Of a stretch of DNA of 64,000 nt, positions 1 to 12,549 are shown piece by piece. The stretch covers positions 62,001-126,000 of the forward strand of contig NC_080695.1 of the NCBI RefSeq assembly GCF_030445035.2. Reading direction: 5' to 3'. Position numbers and translations under genes: made by a program. Source of the DNA: Dasypus novemcinctus. Taxonomy: Eukaryota > Chordata > Mammalia > Cingulata > Dasypodidae. Every line of letters starts with the position of its first letter. The stretch's first letter is position 1. Under the pieces are notes generated by a model that was given only the letters and a program-made list of their open reading frames with translations, had not been told where the DNA came from and ran no database searches.

Positions 1-2705
1 AAAGGAAAAAACCTATGGGATGCAGCAAAAACTGTACCGAGAGGGAAATTCATAGTCATAAATGCATATATCAAATAAGAAGAAAGTGCCAAAATTGAAG
101 ACCTAAACACACACGTGGAGGAATTAGGAAAAGAACAACAAATTAACCCTTAAGTATGAAGAAAGAAGGAAACAAGAAAGATTAGAACAGAAATAAATGA
201 AACTGAAAATAAGAAAGCACTAGAAAAAATAACCAAAAGCAAAAGTTGAGAAACTCTTAGTTAGACCAATAAAGAAAAAAAGAGAGAAGATGCAAATATA
301 CAAAATAAGAAATGAGGAAGGGGATATCACCGCTGACCATACAGAAATAAAGAGTATCATAACAGGATATTTTGAAATATTATATGTCAACAAGAGGGAC
401 AATTTAGAGGAAATGAACAAATTCCTAGAAACACTTAAGCAACCTACATTAACAAAAGAAGAAACTGATGAACTCAAGAGTCCAATCACAAGTAAAGAGG
501 TAGAATCAGTCATTAAAAACCTCCCAGCGAATAAAGGCCCAGAACCAGATGGCTTCACAGGTGAATTCTACCAAATGAACTGGAAAGAACTAACACCAAT
601 CCTGCTTATACTCTTCCAAATATAGAAGTAGAAGGAACACTGCCTAACTCTTTCTATAATGCTAACATTACCCTAATACCAAAGCCAAACAAAGATGCCA
701 CAAGAAAGGAAAGTTACAGACCAATCCCTCTAATGAAACCAAATGCTAAAATCCTCAAAAGAGTACTTGCTAATAGTTTCAGGGTATAAGATCAATGAAC
801 AAAAATCAGTGGCATTTCTGTAGACCAATAATGAGCAATCCGAGGAGGAAAGCAAGAAAGAAATACCATTTACATTAGTAACTAAAAAAAATTCAAATAG
901 TAGGAATAAATTTAACTAAAGATGTGTCTGACTTATACACAGACAGCTACACAACACTGTTAACAGAAATCAAAGAAGACATAAATAAATGGAAGAACAT
1001 TCCCTGTTCATGGATAGGAAGACTAAATATCATTAAGATGTCTATACTACCCAAACTAATCTACAGACTTAATGCAATCCCAATAAAAATCAAAGCAGCA
1101 TTTCTTTTTATGGAATAGGAAAAACTAACTATGAAATTATTTGGAAGGGCAAGTGGCCTTGAATAGACAAAGATATATTGAAAAAGAAAAGTGAAATCAG
1201 AGGAATCACACTATCTGACTTTAAAGCATACTAAAAAGCTACAGTGATCAAAAGTGCATGGCATTGGCACAAGGATAGACCTACTGACCGAGAGATCGTA
1301 AGTGAGAGTTCTGATATAGATCCTCATAGATACAGTCATCTGATATTCAGCAAGGTCACCAAACCCACTCATCTGGGAGAGAAAGACCTCTTCAACAAAT
1401 GGTGCTTGGACAACTGATATCCATACCCAAAAGAATGAGAGAGGATCACCATCTCACACCTTACACAAAAATCAACTCAAGATGGATCAACGATCTAAAT
1501 ATAAGAGCCAGGACCAGAAAAACCTTGGAATATAATGTGGGGAAGCATCTATAGGACATTGTAATAGGAAATGGTTTCATGAACTTCACACCCAAAGCAG
1601 GACCAGTGAAAGGAAAAACAGATAAATGGGACCTCCTCAAAATTAAAACCTTTTGCACATCAAAGGATTTTGTCAAGAACGTGAAAAAAAGCCTACCCAA
1701 TGGGAGAAAATATTTGGTAACCATATATCTGATAGGGGCCTAGATTCCAGTATATAGAAAGAAATCCTATATCTCAAAAATAAAAACACAAACAACCCAT
1801 TTAAAAAATGGACAACTGATTTTATTTGAACAGATGCTTCTCCAAAGAAGAAATACAAATGGATAAAAATACATGAAAAGATGCTCAACATCACAAGCTA
1901 TTAGGGAAATGCACATCAAAAGTACAATGAGATACCATCTTATACTCATGAGACTGGCAGTTACTAAAAGATGAGAGGACTACATGTGCTGGAGAGGATG
2001 TGGAGGCATGGGAACCCTCAAACACTGCTGGTGGGAATGTAGAATGGTCCAGCCATTGTGGAGGACAATTTGGCCATTCCTCAGAAAACTAACTATAGAA
2101 TTGCCATATAATCCAGCAATTCCACTGCATTGAAAGGAAGGACACAAACAGATATATGCACACCACTGTTCAGAGCAGCATTACTCACTATTGCCAAAAG
2201 TTGGAATCAGCCCAAATGCCCATCAACAGATGAATGGATAAACATACATACAATGGACTACTCAGCTCCAGGAAGGAATACAGTGTTAACACACGGGATA
2301 ACATGGATGAATCTTGAGGACCCTATGTTGAGCGATGCAAGCCAGGCGTATTACATGACCTCTCTGATGTAAATTAAGCAATTCGAGGTGAAATCGAGAG
2401 CTAGAGACTGGAAGACAGGGTTACAGGACATATAAAAGAAGACGTCTGTGAGCCAGTGCACATAAGGGTGAAATCTGTGATCAGGTAGAAGTGAGCAGTT
2501 GTGCAGGGAAGGGCTATGACAGGGGTGTGGGGATACATTGGGTTAGGTGGTGCAAGATTTGCAGGGGCTAGGGTGGGAATTGTGGGTTGCATTGTCCATG
2601 GAACTGGGAGGAGGGCTGGGGGAGGGAGCAGGTGAATGCTTGGGATTGACGGGTATGTGACTGAAACTACAATGTTGAGAATACACTTTTGGCAATATGA
2701 CAAGG
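1..2705 (+). mobile_element. L1 LINE fragment: ORF2 remnant and 3' UTR
   Basis: Broken reading frames match the L1 ORF2 reverse transcriptase: a piece at 290-625 containing ITSKEVESVIKNLPANKG, a piece at 924-1118 containing [20 protein letters not shown], and the C-terminal part at about 1255-2370 (CWRGCG..., AKSWNQPKCPSTDEW). Compared with the related L1 in the arms, roughly 500 bp is missing at about 775-785, which removes the catalytic reverse-transcriptase motif (FADD in the arm copies). The 3' UTR runs from about 2400 to 2705, where family A sequence begins. The 5' end lies outside the window. Many stops and frameshifts make it non-functional. It marks the outer end of the left arm of the inverted duplication. 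Confidence 0.9.
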
Positions 2706-3720
2706 ATGGTATTTATATGCCTTACATGTATGTCCAGGTGAACTTCCTCCCATGAGACCCCGTCACTGACACCCCACACCGATGATCCTCCCCTGCCATA
2801 GTTGTAAACCTTTTGTGATTCAAAACTTCTTAAAAAGTGAAGCAAAGAATATTGCCAAATTCAATTAATAGGAAAATGAGAGAGTAATGGTAGGTTTAAA
2901 ATAAGAAATAAAATACATAATAATTTAGAAATACTAAAACTAAAATAAAGTAAAAAAATTGGGGTATTAAAAAAATGAAAACTATTAAAAAAATTTTTGC
3001 ACCTTTTGCCTTCCATCACTATAACAACTGTTGTCCACTATGTACAGTGGCATTTTCTTCCATTCCTTCCTCAGTGTCTTACTTTTTTACATTTTGTCTT
3101 CAAAAAAGTTTTAGGTCACGGTAAAGTCACAAACAGAACATAGGGGGTTCCCAAGTACCCAACCTCCTCTCCCTTTCCTCCTTCCTTAGTAATAACCTTT
3201 TGTATGTGGCTGGTACATTTGTGACAACTGGTGGACAACTATTGAAACATAGCTCCTAACCATGGTCAGTAGTTCACATTATGGTTTTCATTTTAGACCA
3301 TACGCTTTTATAGATTTTTTATGAAATTCAGCATGGCCTGTATCCATCATGGCAAGATCAGGCAGAGCACTTCCACTGCCCTAACTAGCCCCTCTTCCAT
3401 CTATTTTATTCTTCCCTCCCCTCCTTCCGGGCCTAGAGTGACCACCAGGCGTGACTCCTCAAAGGACAAGTTTCACAGATACTTGCCACAACACTGAGGG
3501 CTGGACACACTGGCCTGTCCTCCCCTGTAGGAGCCGCCCATGCTCTCGGGAGACGCCCTCCCACTGTTTGGGAACACATTGGGCCTCCCTGGGAGGGGAG
3601 TCCAACTCCTTCCCACTCATTATTTTTCATTTTTATTTTGTGTATGTGTGCTCATTTACTGAGTTTTATTTTTTCCATGTCACCTTGTAATTTATTTTCA
3701 TTTTTTACACTTTTTTTATT
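2706..3720 (-). repeat. Family A interspersed repeat, outer copy of left arm
   Basis: This stretch is the reverse complement of sequence at about 43,140-44,165, and is also related to the plus-strand copy starting near 4,380. A diagnostic block at 2,745-2,845 (minus) encodes the chance string YNYGRGGS and aligns with 44,006-44,150. It has no credible protein. The class is not assigned: other copies end in A-rich tails, which points to a retroposon or LINE 3' region. The copy is truncated at 2,705 by the L1. Confidence 0.6.
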
Positions 3721-6018
3721 AAAGTTAATAGATCACAAAGAATGTTACATTTAAAAACCTAAGAAAACAAAAAACCTGAGGTTGCCATATAACACCACCC
3801 CATCCCCCCACCCTATCATTTTGTAAATTGTATTTTTCTGAAGATATAAACATCACAAAAATATTACATTAAAAAATATAAGAGGTTCCTGTATATCCCC
3901 CAACCCTCCACCCCACTCCTCCCACACCAACAACCTCCTGCTACACTGTGGCACACTCATCACACTCGGTGAACACATTTTGCAGATAATGTAAACCAAA
4001 ATGGAACCATGTTTGATAGCTATGTTTTGAAATTTGTACATCAGCTGCAGCAAGTATGACATGGACATGTAAAAAGATCATGGCTGGGGAAAGGGGGAAG
4101 GGTTTGATGTTGGATATAAGGGAGCCCCTTACATGGCGTATATGAATTACTGTGATCTAAAACTCTTTTGAAGACAAAATTAAAAATTAGAAAAAAGAAA
4201 GAAAGGATGTAGACACTGAGGAAGAAATGAAAGAAAATGCCTTGCCACTGTACATACAGGGCAACACTTATTACAGTGATGAAAGGCAAAATATTTTAAA
4301 CACATCTTTATAACATTTTTCATTTTATTAATACACCAATTTAGTTTTACTTTATTTTAGTATTTCTAAATTAGTATGTGTTCTATTTCTAAACTTTAAA
4401 CCCAGCACTATATTTCCATTTCCTATGAAGTGAATTTGGCAGTATGTTAGGCTTCATTGTTGAAGAAGTTTTGGACACAGAGAGGTTCAGCTATGGCGGG
4501 GGAGGAACCCTGGTGTGGGGTGTTATTGACGGGGGCACAGGAGTGGGGGGGAGATCTCCTGAGCACGTATATAGAGGACATAAATATGTTATGATACATG
4601 TTGTGTATTTTTATAGTAGTTACAAACAAGCCCTTGATACTGATGACTGTGCTTAGGAGCCTGTGTGCCTGAAATATGCACTAGGCCTAGAGCTGCGGGG
4701 TGCCTAAGAGTTACCTCCTGGGAGCCTCCGTGTTGCTCTAATGTGGCCACTCTCTAAGCCTAACTCAGCATGTAGATGCATTGCCTTCCCCCCAGTGTGG
4801 GCCCTGACTCCTGCGGATGAGCCTCCCTGGCACCGAGGAATTATTACCATTCACTACCTGGTGATGCAACCAGAAAGAGACATTGAATAAAAGGGTAAAC
4901 TCAGAGCAGCAGAATATCTCAGCCTACAGGTTGGATCAAGTCTTAAAAACTGCTTTTTCATCTTGAATGGAAGTGGAAAGAGCAGAGACAAATGAGTTTA
5001 TATGGCCACGAGTCTTCAAAAAGAGTCGGGAGGTCATCAGAGGGGCCGCCCTTATGCACACCTAGCAGGACCCCAGAGAGAGCCAAAGTAGATACAACCC
5101 TAGGTGCTGGCTCTCCTGAAGGCTACGGAGATCCACAGGGTATGTGGTCATGGCAGATGGATTTGGAGTTCTGTGCCATGTCAGAAGGCTGTACTGTGGA
5201 ATTTGTGCTCCTGAGCGTGATGGCGCTGGACTCAGATATGACCTTCCTACACATGCCTCTGCTGTCACTTCTCCTGAACCTGTGGTTGGCACTAGGAATG
5301 GTGCTTACTTGGGACTTGAATCTCTGGACTGCACATGTGCCAGCTGGGCCCTGAGCCTCAGCAGATTTGTGACTCCTATTTTCTGGTTCATTGGACTTAC
5401 CCAGGTCCGCTAACAGGGAAGTAAAGATAGTCAACCACCGCACCAGGGAACCAAGAGTGCCAACAACTACAAGAAGAGGAAATGCATCCATCATCCATGT
5501 GGAAGCTAAGCCCCCTTGATCTGGAGGTGGAGAGGACATCACCATCCAAAGGTCCACAGAATGGAGGAAAAAGATGTGGATTAGAGTAGACTTACTGAGA
5601 TTCTACTCTAAAACTCTTGTGACTAGAAAAAGAAGAAATTGTAGCACTGAGGTGGAATAAGTGGCCACAGTAGTTGCAGAGGGCAGGGAGAGGGAAGGAG
5701 AGATGTGATGCAGGGACATTTTTGTGACTTTGAGTTGTCCTAAATGATACTGCAGGGTCAGATGCTGGACTTTATATATCCTGCCATGACCCACTGAATG
5801 TGCTGGGGGAGAGTGTGAGCCACAGGATAAACCATTATCCATGTGGTGCAGCAGTGCTGCAAAATGTGTTCCTGCTCATTATGTGGGTCTCCCCCCACTG
5901 ATACAACTGCTAGGACAAAATGATCACTCGCACATTCTCTAGAAGCCTGCCGCAGGTGGCCCTATCCTCATTGCCCCCTCCCAACACCCTAAACCAGTAG
6001 CCCTTCCTTGTCATGTTG
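3721..6018 (+). repeat. Family A interspersed repeat, inner copy of left arm
   Basis: This is a roughly 2.3-kb copy of the repeat family also seen at 40,718-43,135 (inverted), 43,136-44,476 plus 53,593-54,775, 46,445-47,300 and 48,930-49,340. Shared blocks include the one around 4,990-5,200 (gagtttatatggccacgag) and the one near 5,770-5,860. Short open frames here (for example 4,992-5,354) are not conserved between copies and are treated as noise. With the outer copy it forms a head-to-head pair, meeting near 3.7 kb. Confidence 0.6.
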
Positions 6019-9000
6019 CCAAATGAGCTTTCTCAACAATAGAGTTTCAACCGCATACCTGCCAATCCCCAGTGTTCACCTGCTCCCTCCTCCACCCCTT
6101 CCACCAGTTCCTTGGGCAATCCAACCCACCCTCCCCAACCTAGCCCCCTGTCAAGCTTGCACCACCCAACCCAACATATCCCCACACCCCTGTCATAGCC
6201 CTTCACTGCACAACTGCTCACTTCTATCTTATCATACATTTCACCAATATCTGCATTGGCTCACAGACTTCTCCTTTTCTCTGTCCTGTAACCCTGTCTT
6301 CCAGTCTCTAGATCTCTGAGTCAGCTTGAACTGCTTAATTCATATCAGAGAGGTCATGGAATATTTGTCCTTCAATGCCTGGCTTGCTTCACTCAACATA
6401 AGGTCTTCAAGTGTCATCCATGTGTTAACACTGCATTCCTTCTTAGAGCTGAGTGGTATTCCATTGTATGTATATACCACATGTTGTTGATCCATTCACC
6501 TGTTGATGGGCATTTGGGTTGATTCCAACTTTTGGCAATACTGAATAATGCTGCTCAGAACAGTGGTGTGCATATATCTGTGTGTGTCCTTGCTTTCAAT
6601 TCAGTGGAATTGCTGGATCATACGGCAGTTCTATAGTTAGTTTTCTGAGGAATGGACAAATTGTCCTCTACAATGGCTGGACCATTCTACATTCCCACCA
6701 GCAGTGGGTGAGGGTTCCCATTCCTCCACCTCCCCTCCAACACTTGCAGTGCTCTCTTTTTTTAATAACTGCCAGTCTCATGGGTGTAAGATGGTATCTC
6801 ACTGTAGTTTTTTTTTTCATTTCCCTAATAGCTTGTGATGTTTAACATCTTTTCATGTGTTTTTATCCATTTCTATTTCTTCTTTGGAGAAGCATCTGTT
6901 CAAATAAATCACTTGCCCATTTCTTAAATGGGTTGTTTGTCTTTTTACTTTAGAGATATAGGGTTTCTTTCTATACGCTGGATATATAGGCCCCTATCAG
7001 GTGTATGGTTACCAAATATTTTCTCCCATTGTGTAGGCTGTCTTCATTTTCTTGACAAACTATTTTGACATGCAAAAGGTTTTAATTTTGAGGAGGTCCC
7101 ATCTATCTATTTTTTCTTTCGCTGGTCCCGCTTTGGGTGTGAAGTTCATGAAACAATTTCCTATTACAATGTTCAAAAATGCTTCCCTATGTTATCTTCC
7201 AAGGTTTTTATGGTCCTGGCTCTTCTATTTAGATCTTTGATCCATTTGAGTTGATTTTTGTATATAGTGTGAGTTGGTGTTCCTCTCTCATTCTTTTGGA
7301 TATGGATACCCAGTTCTCCAAGCACCATTTGTTGAAGAGGCCATTCTCTCCCAGCTGAGTGGGCTTGGTGTCCTTGCTGAACATCAGATGACTGTATCTG
7401 TGAGGATCTACGCCAGAACTCTCAGTTATCTTCCATAGGTCAGTAGGTCTATCCTTGTGCCACTGCCACGCACTTTTGACCACTATGGCTTTTTAGTATC
7501 CTTTCAAGTCAGGTAGTGTGATTCCTCTGATTTCATTATTATTTTTCAGTATGTCTTTGGCTATTCAGGGCCACCTGCCCTTCCAAATACATTTCATTGT
7601 TTTTCCAATGCCAAAAAAGAATGCTGTTGATTTTTATTGGGATTGCATTACGTCTGTAGATTAGTTTGGGTAGTATAGACATCTTAACGATATTTAGTCT
7701 TCCTATCCATGAACAGGGAATATTCTTCCATTTATTTAAATCTTTGATTTCCTTTCACAGTGTTGTGTCATTTTCTGTGTATAAGTCAGGTACATCTTTA
7801 GGCAAATTTATTCGTAGTATTTGAATTTTTTTAGTTACAATGTAAATTGCATTTCTCTCTTGCTTTCCTCCTCAGATTGCTCATTATTGGTCTACAGAAA
7901 TGCTACTGATTTTTGTGCATTGATCTTATACCCTGCGACTTTACTGAGCTCATTTACATGTTCTAGAAGCTTTGTTGGAGATTTCTCAGGTATTCTATGC
8001 ATAGGGTCATGTCATCAGCAAACAGTGAAATTTTTACTTCTTCCATTCCAATTTGGATTCCTTTTATGTCTTTGTCTTGCCTCAGTCCTCGAGCAAGTTC
8101 TAACACTATGTTAAAGAGGTGGCATGATAGTGGGCAGCCTTGTGTCGTTCCCAGCTTTCAGGATTTCACCATTGTATATGTGAGCAGTGGGTTTTTTTAT
8201 TTATACCCTTTATCATGTTCAGAAAGTTTCCTTCACTTCCTATCTTTCGCAGTGTATTTATCAGGAAAGGGTGCTGTATTTTGTCAAATGTTTTTGTATC
8301 TACAGAGGGGGTCATGTGATTGTTCTCTTTTGATCTGTTTCTGTGATGTGTTACACTGATTGATTTTCGATGTTGAAGTATCCTTGCACACCCAGGATGA
8401 AGCCCACTTGGTCTTAGTATATAATTCGTTTGGTGTGTTGTTGAATATGATTAGCAAGTATTTTGTTGAGGATTTTAGCTTCTAGGTGCATTAGAGAGAT
8501 TGGTCTGTAATTTTCCTTTCTCGTGGCATCTTTGTTTGGCTTTGGTATTAGGGTAATGTTGGCATCATAGTGTTAGGCAGTGTGCCTTCTGTGTCTGTTT
8601 TTTGGAGGAATTTAAGCAGGATTGGTGTTAGTTCTTTCCGGAACGTTTGGTGGAATTCGCCCGTGAAGGGCTCTGGCCCAGGGCTCTTCTCAGTTGGGAG
8701 GTTTTTAATGACTGATTCTATCTCTTTATTTGTGATTGGACTGTTGAGTTCATCAGTTTCTTCTGGTGCTAATGTAGGCTGCTTACGTGTTTCTAGGAAT
8801 TTATCCATTTCCTCTGAATTGTCCTTCTTGTTGGCATATAATTTTTCAAAGTCTCCTGTTATGATACTGTTTATTTCTGTAGGGCCAGTGGTGACATCCC
8901 CTCCTCATTTCTCCTTTTGTGTACTTGCATCTTCTCTCTATTCTTCTTTGCTAGTCTAGCTGAGTTTTTTTATTTTATTGATCTTCTTGAAGAACAAGCT

Positions 9001-9241
9001 TTTGCTTGTGTGTATTTTTCTAGTGCTTTCTTATTCTCTCTTTCACACTGTTCTGCTCTAGTTCTTGTTGTTTTCTTCTTTCTACTTCCTCTGGGGTTAG
9101 CTTGTTGTTCTGTTTCTAATTCCTCCAGGTGTGTGTTTAGGTCTTCATTTGTAGCTCTTTCTTTTTCTTTGATATATGCATTTATGGGTATGAATTTCCC
9201 TCTCAGTACAGTTTTGACGCATCACATAGGGTTTTCTTTTT
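6019..9241 (-). mobile_element. 5'-truncated L1 LINE (left-arm copy)
   Basis: The minus strand reads L1 ORF2 from the reverse-transcriptase finger region (8,548-8,808, ITNKEIESVIKNLPTEKSPG) through the polymerase motif FADD near 8,006-8,029 to the C-terminal region and 3' UTR at about 6,019. Frame breaks separate the pieces, so it is inactive. The 5' part of ORF2, ORF1 and the 5' UTR are absent; the element stops where the SINE begins at about 9,242. The mirror copy is 37,500-40,717 and looks almost identical over 8.2-9.2 kb. Confidence 0.9.
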
Positions 9242-9625
9242 AAGATTTATTTATTTATTTCTCCCCCCTCCCTACGTTGTCTGCTCTCTGAGTCCATTCA
9301 CTGTGCGTTCTTCTGTGTCTACTTGTGTTCTCATTAGGTGTCTCAGGGAACTGATCCAAGGACCTTCCAGAGTGGGGGAGAGGTGATCATTCTCTCACTC
9401 CACCTCATCTCCCTGGTCTGCTACATCTCTTATTGTCTCTCTTCTGTGTCTCTTTTTTTGCATCCTCTTGCTGCACGAGGTCCCTGCACGGGCCAGAACT
9501 CCTGCCAGGGGCAGCACCCCGGCACAGGCCAGCACTCTGGGTGGGCCAGCTCACCACATGGCCAGCTCGCCTTCACCAGGAGGCCCTTGGCATCCAGCCC
9601 TGAGGGCTGACTGGGTGCCTGGGGA
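9242..9625 (-). mobile_element. DAS-type SINE (left-arm copy)
   Basis: On the plus strand the element begins with a T-rich end and ttatttatttatttctcccc near 9,245, the complement of an A-rich SINE tail. It continues with the gttgtctgctctctgagtcc block and a GC-rich head to about 9,625. The same module in forward orientation is at about 37,115-37,500; a tail-only fragment is at 23,850-23,965. Attribution to the xenarthran DAS family is from recalled appearance. By eye one difference is seen against the right-arm copy over about 180 bp. Confidence 0.7.
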
Positions 9626-9639
9626 CCCAGGGCCCAGAA

Positions 9640-10650
9640 GTGTGCAGGGCCCCCCTGGGGCACTAGCCCACAAGCGGGAGGAAACAGAAGGGGGTCATTG
9701 GGGGCCTAAACGCCCCAGAGGGTGGGGCTGCTGGGGGTCCCAGCCACAGGAGAAAGAAGCCCACCCAGTCCCCACCCGGACCCAGGGCCCACGCCCCCGC
9801 GGGCCACAGCCCAGCCTCGCGGGTGTGCGCCAGCCCCGGGCCCCTGGCCGCCTGCCCTCCCCGGGCCCGTGGCCGCCTGCCCTCCCCAGGCCGCACCCGC
9901 CGCGCAGCGGGCCCGAGAGCCGGGGTCCAGGGGCAGGTGAGGGGACACAGCGCCGCGGGGCCAGGGGCGGGCACGGGGCGCGGGCGTGCCGGGGGCTCCC
10001 CTGGCAGCGCGGGGGCGTCTGGCCTGGCGCCCCCCACGCCTCTCCTGGGGCGCGGGGAGGGTGCGCGGTCTCGGAGTGGGGCGGTTCCTCCCGACGCAGG
10101 GGCAGCGCGGAAGGGTCCCGGGGGCGTCCCTGCTGGGCCCGGAAACGGCGACGACGCCCCAGGAAGGGGGGCGCCCCCACCACGAGGTCCCTGCCGCCCC
10201 GCGGCCCCTCCTGCTGCCCCAGGACCTTGGCCGGTCCCCGCGGCCACCAGGGCGCCCCCTCCCTGCCGCCTTCCAGCGCTCGGCTCCCGGCCCCGGGGAG
10301 GGTCCTTCTCATTGGCTGAGCCCCCAGTCATGTGACTCCTCTAAGCCCGAGGGAGACCCCCCAGGAGGGCGCCCCAAACTCAGGGAGGGCTCAGAGACTG
10401 GACACGCACACAGCGACAAGCGGGCAGCGTGGCCCAGCGCAGACCCCTGCGGGCCTGGGGGGCGGGGCCTGAGGCGGAGGAGAGGGAGGGGACCAACGTG
10501 GGGGGCCACGGGGCGAGGCCGGGTGCGTGGGCGGTGGGGGGCGGGCGACGCACGTGGGCGCTGGGGGCGGGGCCTGGACGGGGCGTGCGGGCTCCTCGCG
10601 TGTTTGCAGCTGTGAGAGCCTCGGGAGAGGCGGGCTGGGGACCATCTCCC
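9640..10650. promoter_or_regulatory. CpG island, left arm
   Basis: This is a 1-kb block of very high GC content with frequent CpG, unlike the surrounding repeats. It contains GC boxes (gggggcggggcct near 10,458 and 10,563), an inverted CCAAT box (attgg, 10,311-10,315) and, 13 bp further, an M-box type E-box tcatgtgac (10,328-10,336). The mirror copy in the right arm keeps both sites. Long open frames here exist on both strands and in several frames, as expected from GC-rich DNA lacking stop codons, so no gene is called. It could be a promoter of an unrecognised transcript. Confidence 0.55.
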
Positions 10651-12549
10651 CGCGTGTCCCTGTCTTATTTCCAGAAGCCACCAGAGCCCCCCACCCCCAA
10701 CTCGAGCCCCGGTGTCAGCACCCTGGGGACCATCTGGGTGCAGAGACAGCCCTGGGGAGAGGGGAGGCTGCTGACCCCGCCCCTGGGACCCGGGTGGACC
10801 CGAGCCTTTAAAACCTGAAATGCCACGTGGGCTCAGAAAGGGGCTCCTGGCAGGGACTGGGGGTGAAGCCCTGGGTGTCCCCAAAAGCTGAGCTCTACCT
10901 CCCGGGTCCTCAGCAGGCGGCACGGGGGTGAGGGGCTGCCAGGCCCCCGCAGGGCATTTCCCACCGAGCCTGACTTGCCTGTGACCCAGCAGCGCAGTGT
11001 GGGGGTGAGGAGGGGAGCCCGGGCCCCTACCCCCAGCCCCGGAGGCCCAGGACGGCCGTGTGGAGACCCCCACGGGCTACGCAGCCCCCAGGCCGCCTCG
11101 GGGCTCCGTGTGCAGACGGAGAGCCCTGTGACCTGGACTCGGTGAGCACTGCCCTGGGAGCACTAGCTGAGGAGCCCCTCGGGGGTGAGCCCGGACCGTC
11201 CTTCTCACCCACGGCCCCTCGTGCGAGTCCTGAGGGTCCGTGGGGGTTAGGTAGGGGCAGAGCAGGTGGGAGTGGGAGACCCCACCCGGGAGGAAGCCGG
11301 GCCCGGCAAGCCCCCTCCTCGGCGTAGACCCCAAAGAACCAGAGCAGACTCAGGCCCCAGCCACGCAGCCCTGGCACGCCCGCCCTCGCACACCAGCCTG
11401 CGCACACCAGCTCACAGCAGCATCCTCGCAATCACCCGCAGGCGGAAGCACCCACGCGTCCATCCGTGCACAAGGGACGAACAAGATGTGCCCGTCCCCA
11501 CCTGGGACGTGAACTAAGGGCGGAGGTGCTGGCCGGGCCTCCACCCGATGCGCCCTGGAGACAGGGTGCTGGGGAGACGGCAGGGAGGGCCTGTGCGCAT
11601 CCAGGCTCCAGCGGCCTTGGGTAGATGCTCGCAGGAGGCAGGAAGGAGATTCGAGGTGACGGGGTGGGGAGGAAGGGGGAGATACTGCTCAGGGGGTGGG
11701 GGCTTCTGTGGGGGCGGGCGGTGGGGACAAGGGCACGACACTGACACGACTGAGCGCACTGAATGTAGCTCCACAGTGGTCTAGTGGGAAATGGTGTCTT
11801 ATGTTCCCCATGAGATGAAATATAAACTAGGAAAGATGGAAAAAGGAGGAGAAACTAGCCACGGGTCTGCGCCCCCTGCCCTTGGCTCACCCCCAGCCCA
11901 GCCCCCTCCACCAGCGTCACCCCTAGAGACGCAGGCTCTGGGCTCAGGGTGCCTCGAGAGGGCCAGGCAGGGCTGGCAGCAGAGACCCAAGTCCACGCTG
12001 GGGGCCCTGCTGGCCAATGCAGCCTCACACGGTGGACCTTGGGGGCCACGGCGCACCCGACACATGGGATGAGCTGCGGAGGGGTCGGTGTACCAGATGG
12101 GACTTTTAAATCCAAAGCTGAGAATTTGGTGCCAGGACAGGAGGACATCTCGAGACGTGGCTGGGGACACGGCCCAGCGGGGAGGGGTGGGAGGAGCGGT
12201 GGGGGACGCAGGGGCCACCAGCTCCCGCCCTCCACACCACGGGGTCCGCCGGGGGCCTGTCCCTGTTAGCTCCACACCTGCTCTGGGAAAGAGGAGGAGG
12301 AAGGAGAGAAAAAAGGGAAGGACAATAGAAAAGTGGGCCAGAAGGTAAGAGGGGAGGGAGAGGGACGGCAGGGGTCTCGTGCTGGCCACGACACCGAGGC
12401 CCGAGCCCCTCACCATGGCCGGTGTTGCTGGGGCAGCAGCCCAGAAGCCCCCCTGCCCACTTGGGCACCCCTGAAAGGCTCCCCGAAGCGGCCCTGGCAC
12501 CCCAGGTGCTCCCCCAGTCCACACACGCCACCGCCATGAGCGAATTCTC
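10651..12549. other. GC-rich stretch with no recognised gene (left arm)
   Basis: This is moderately GC-rich single-copy-looking DNA lying between the CpG island and the 3' end of the protease pseudogene. Its mirror is about 34,040-36,130. I see no splice-consistent exons, conserved protein motifs or RNA gene. Overlapping open frames on both strands are compositional. A small T/G-rich patch at 11,790-11,830 marks the place where the right arm carries an extra retroposon. Confidence 0.5.
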
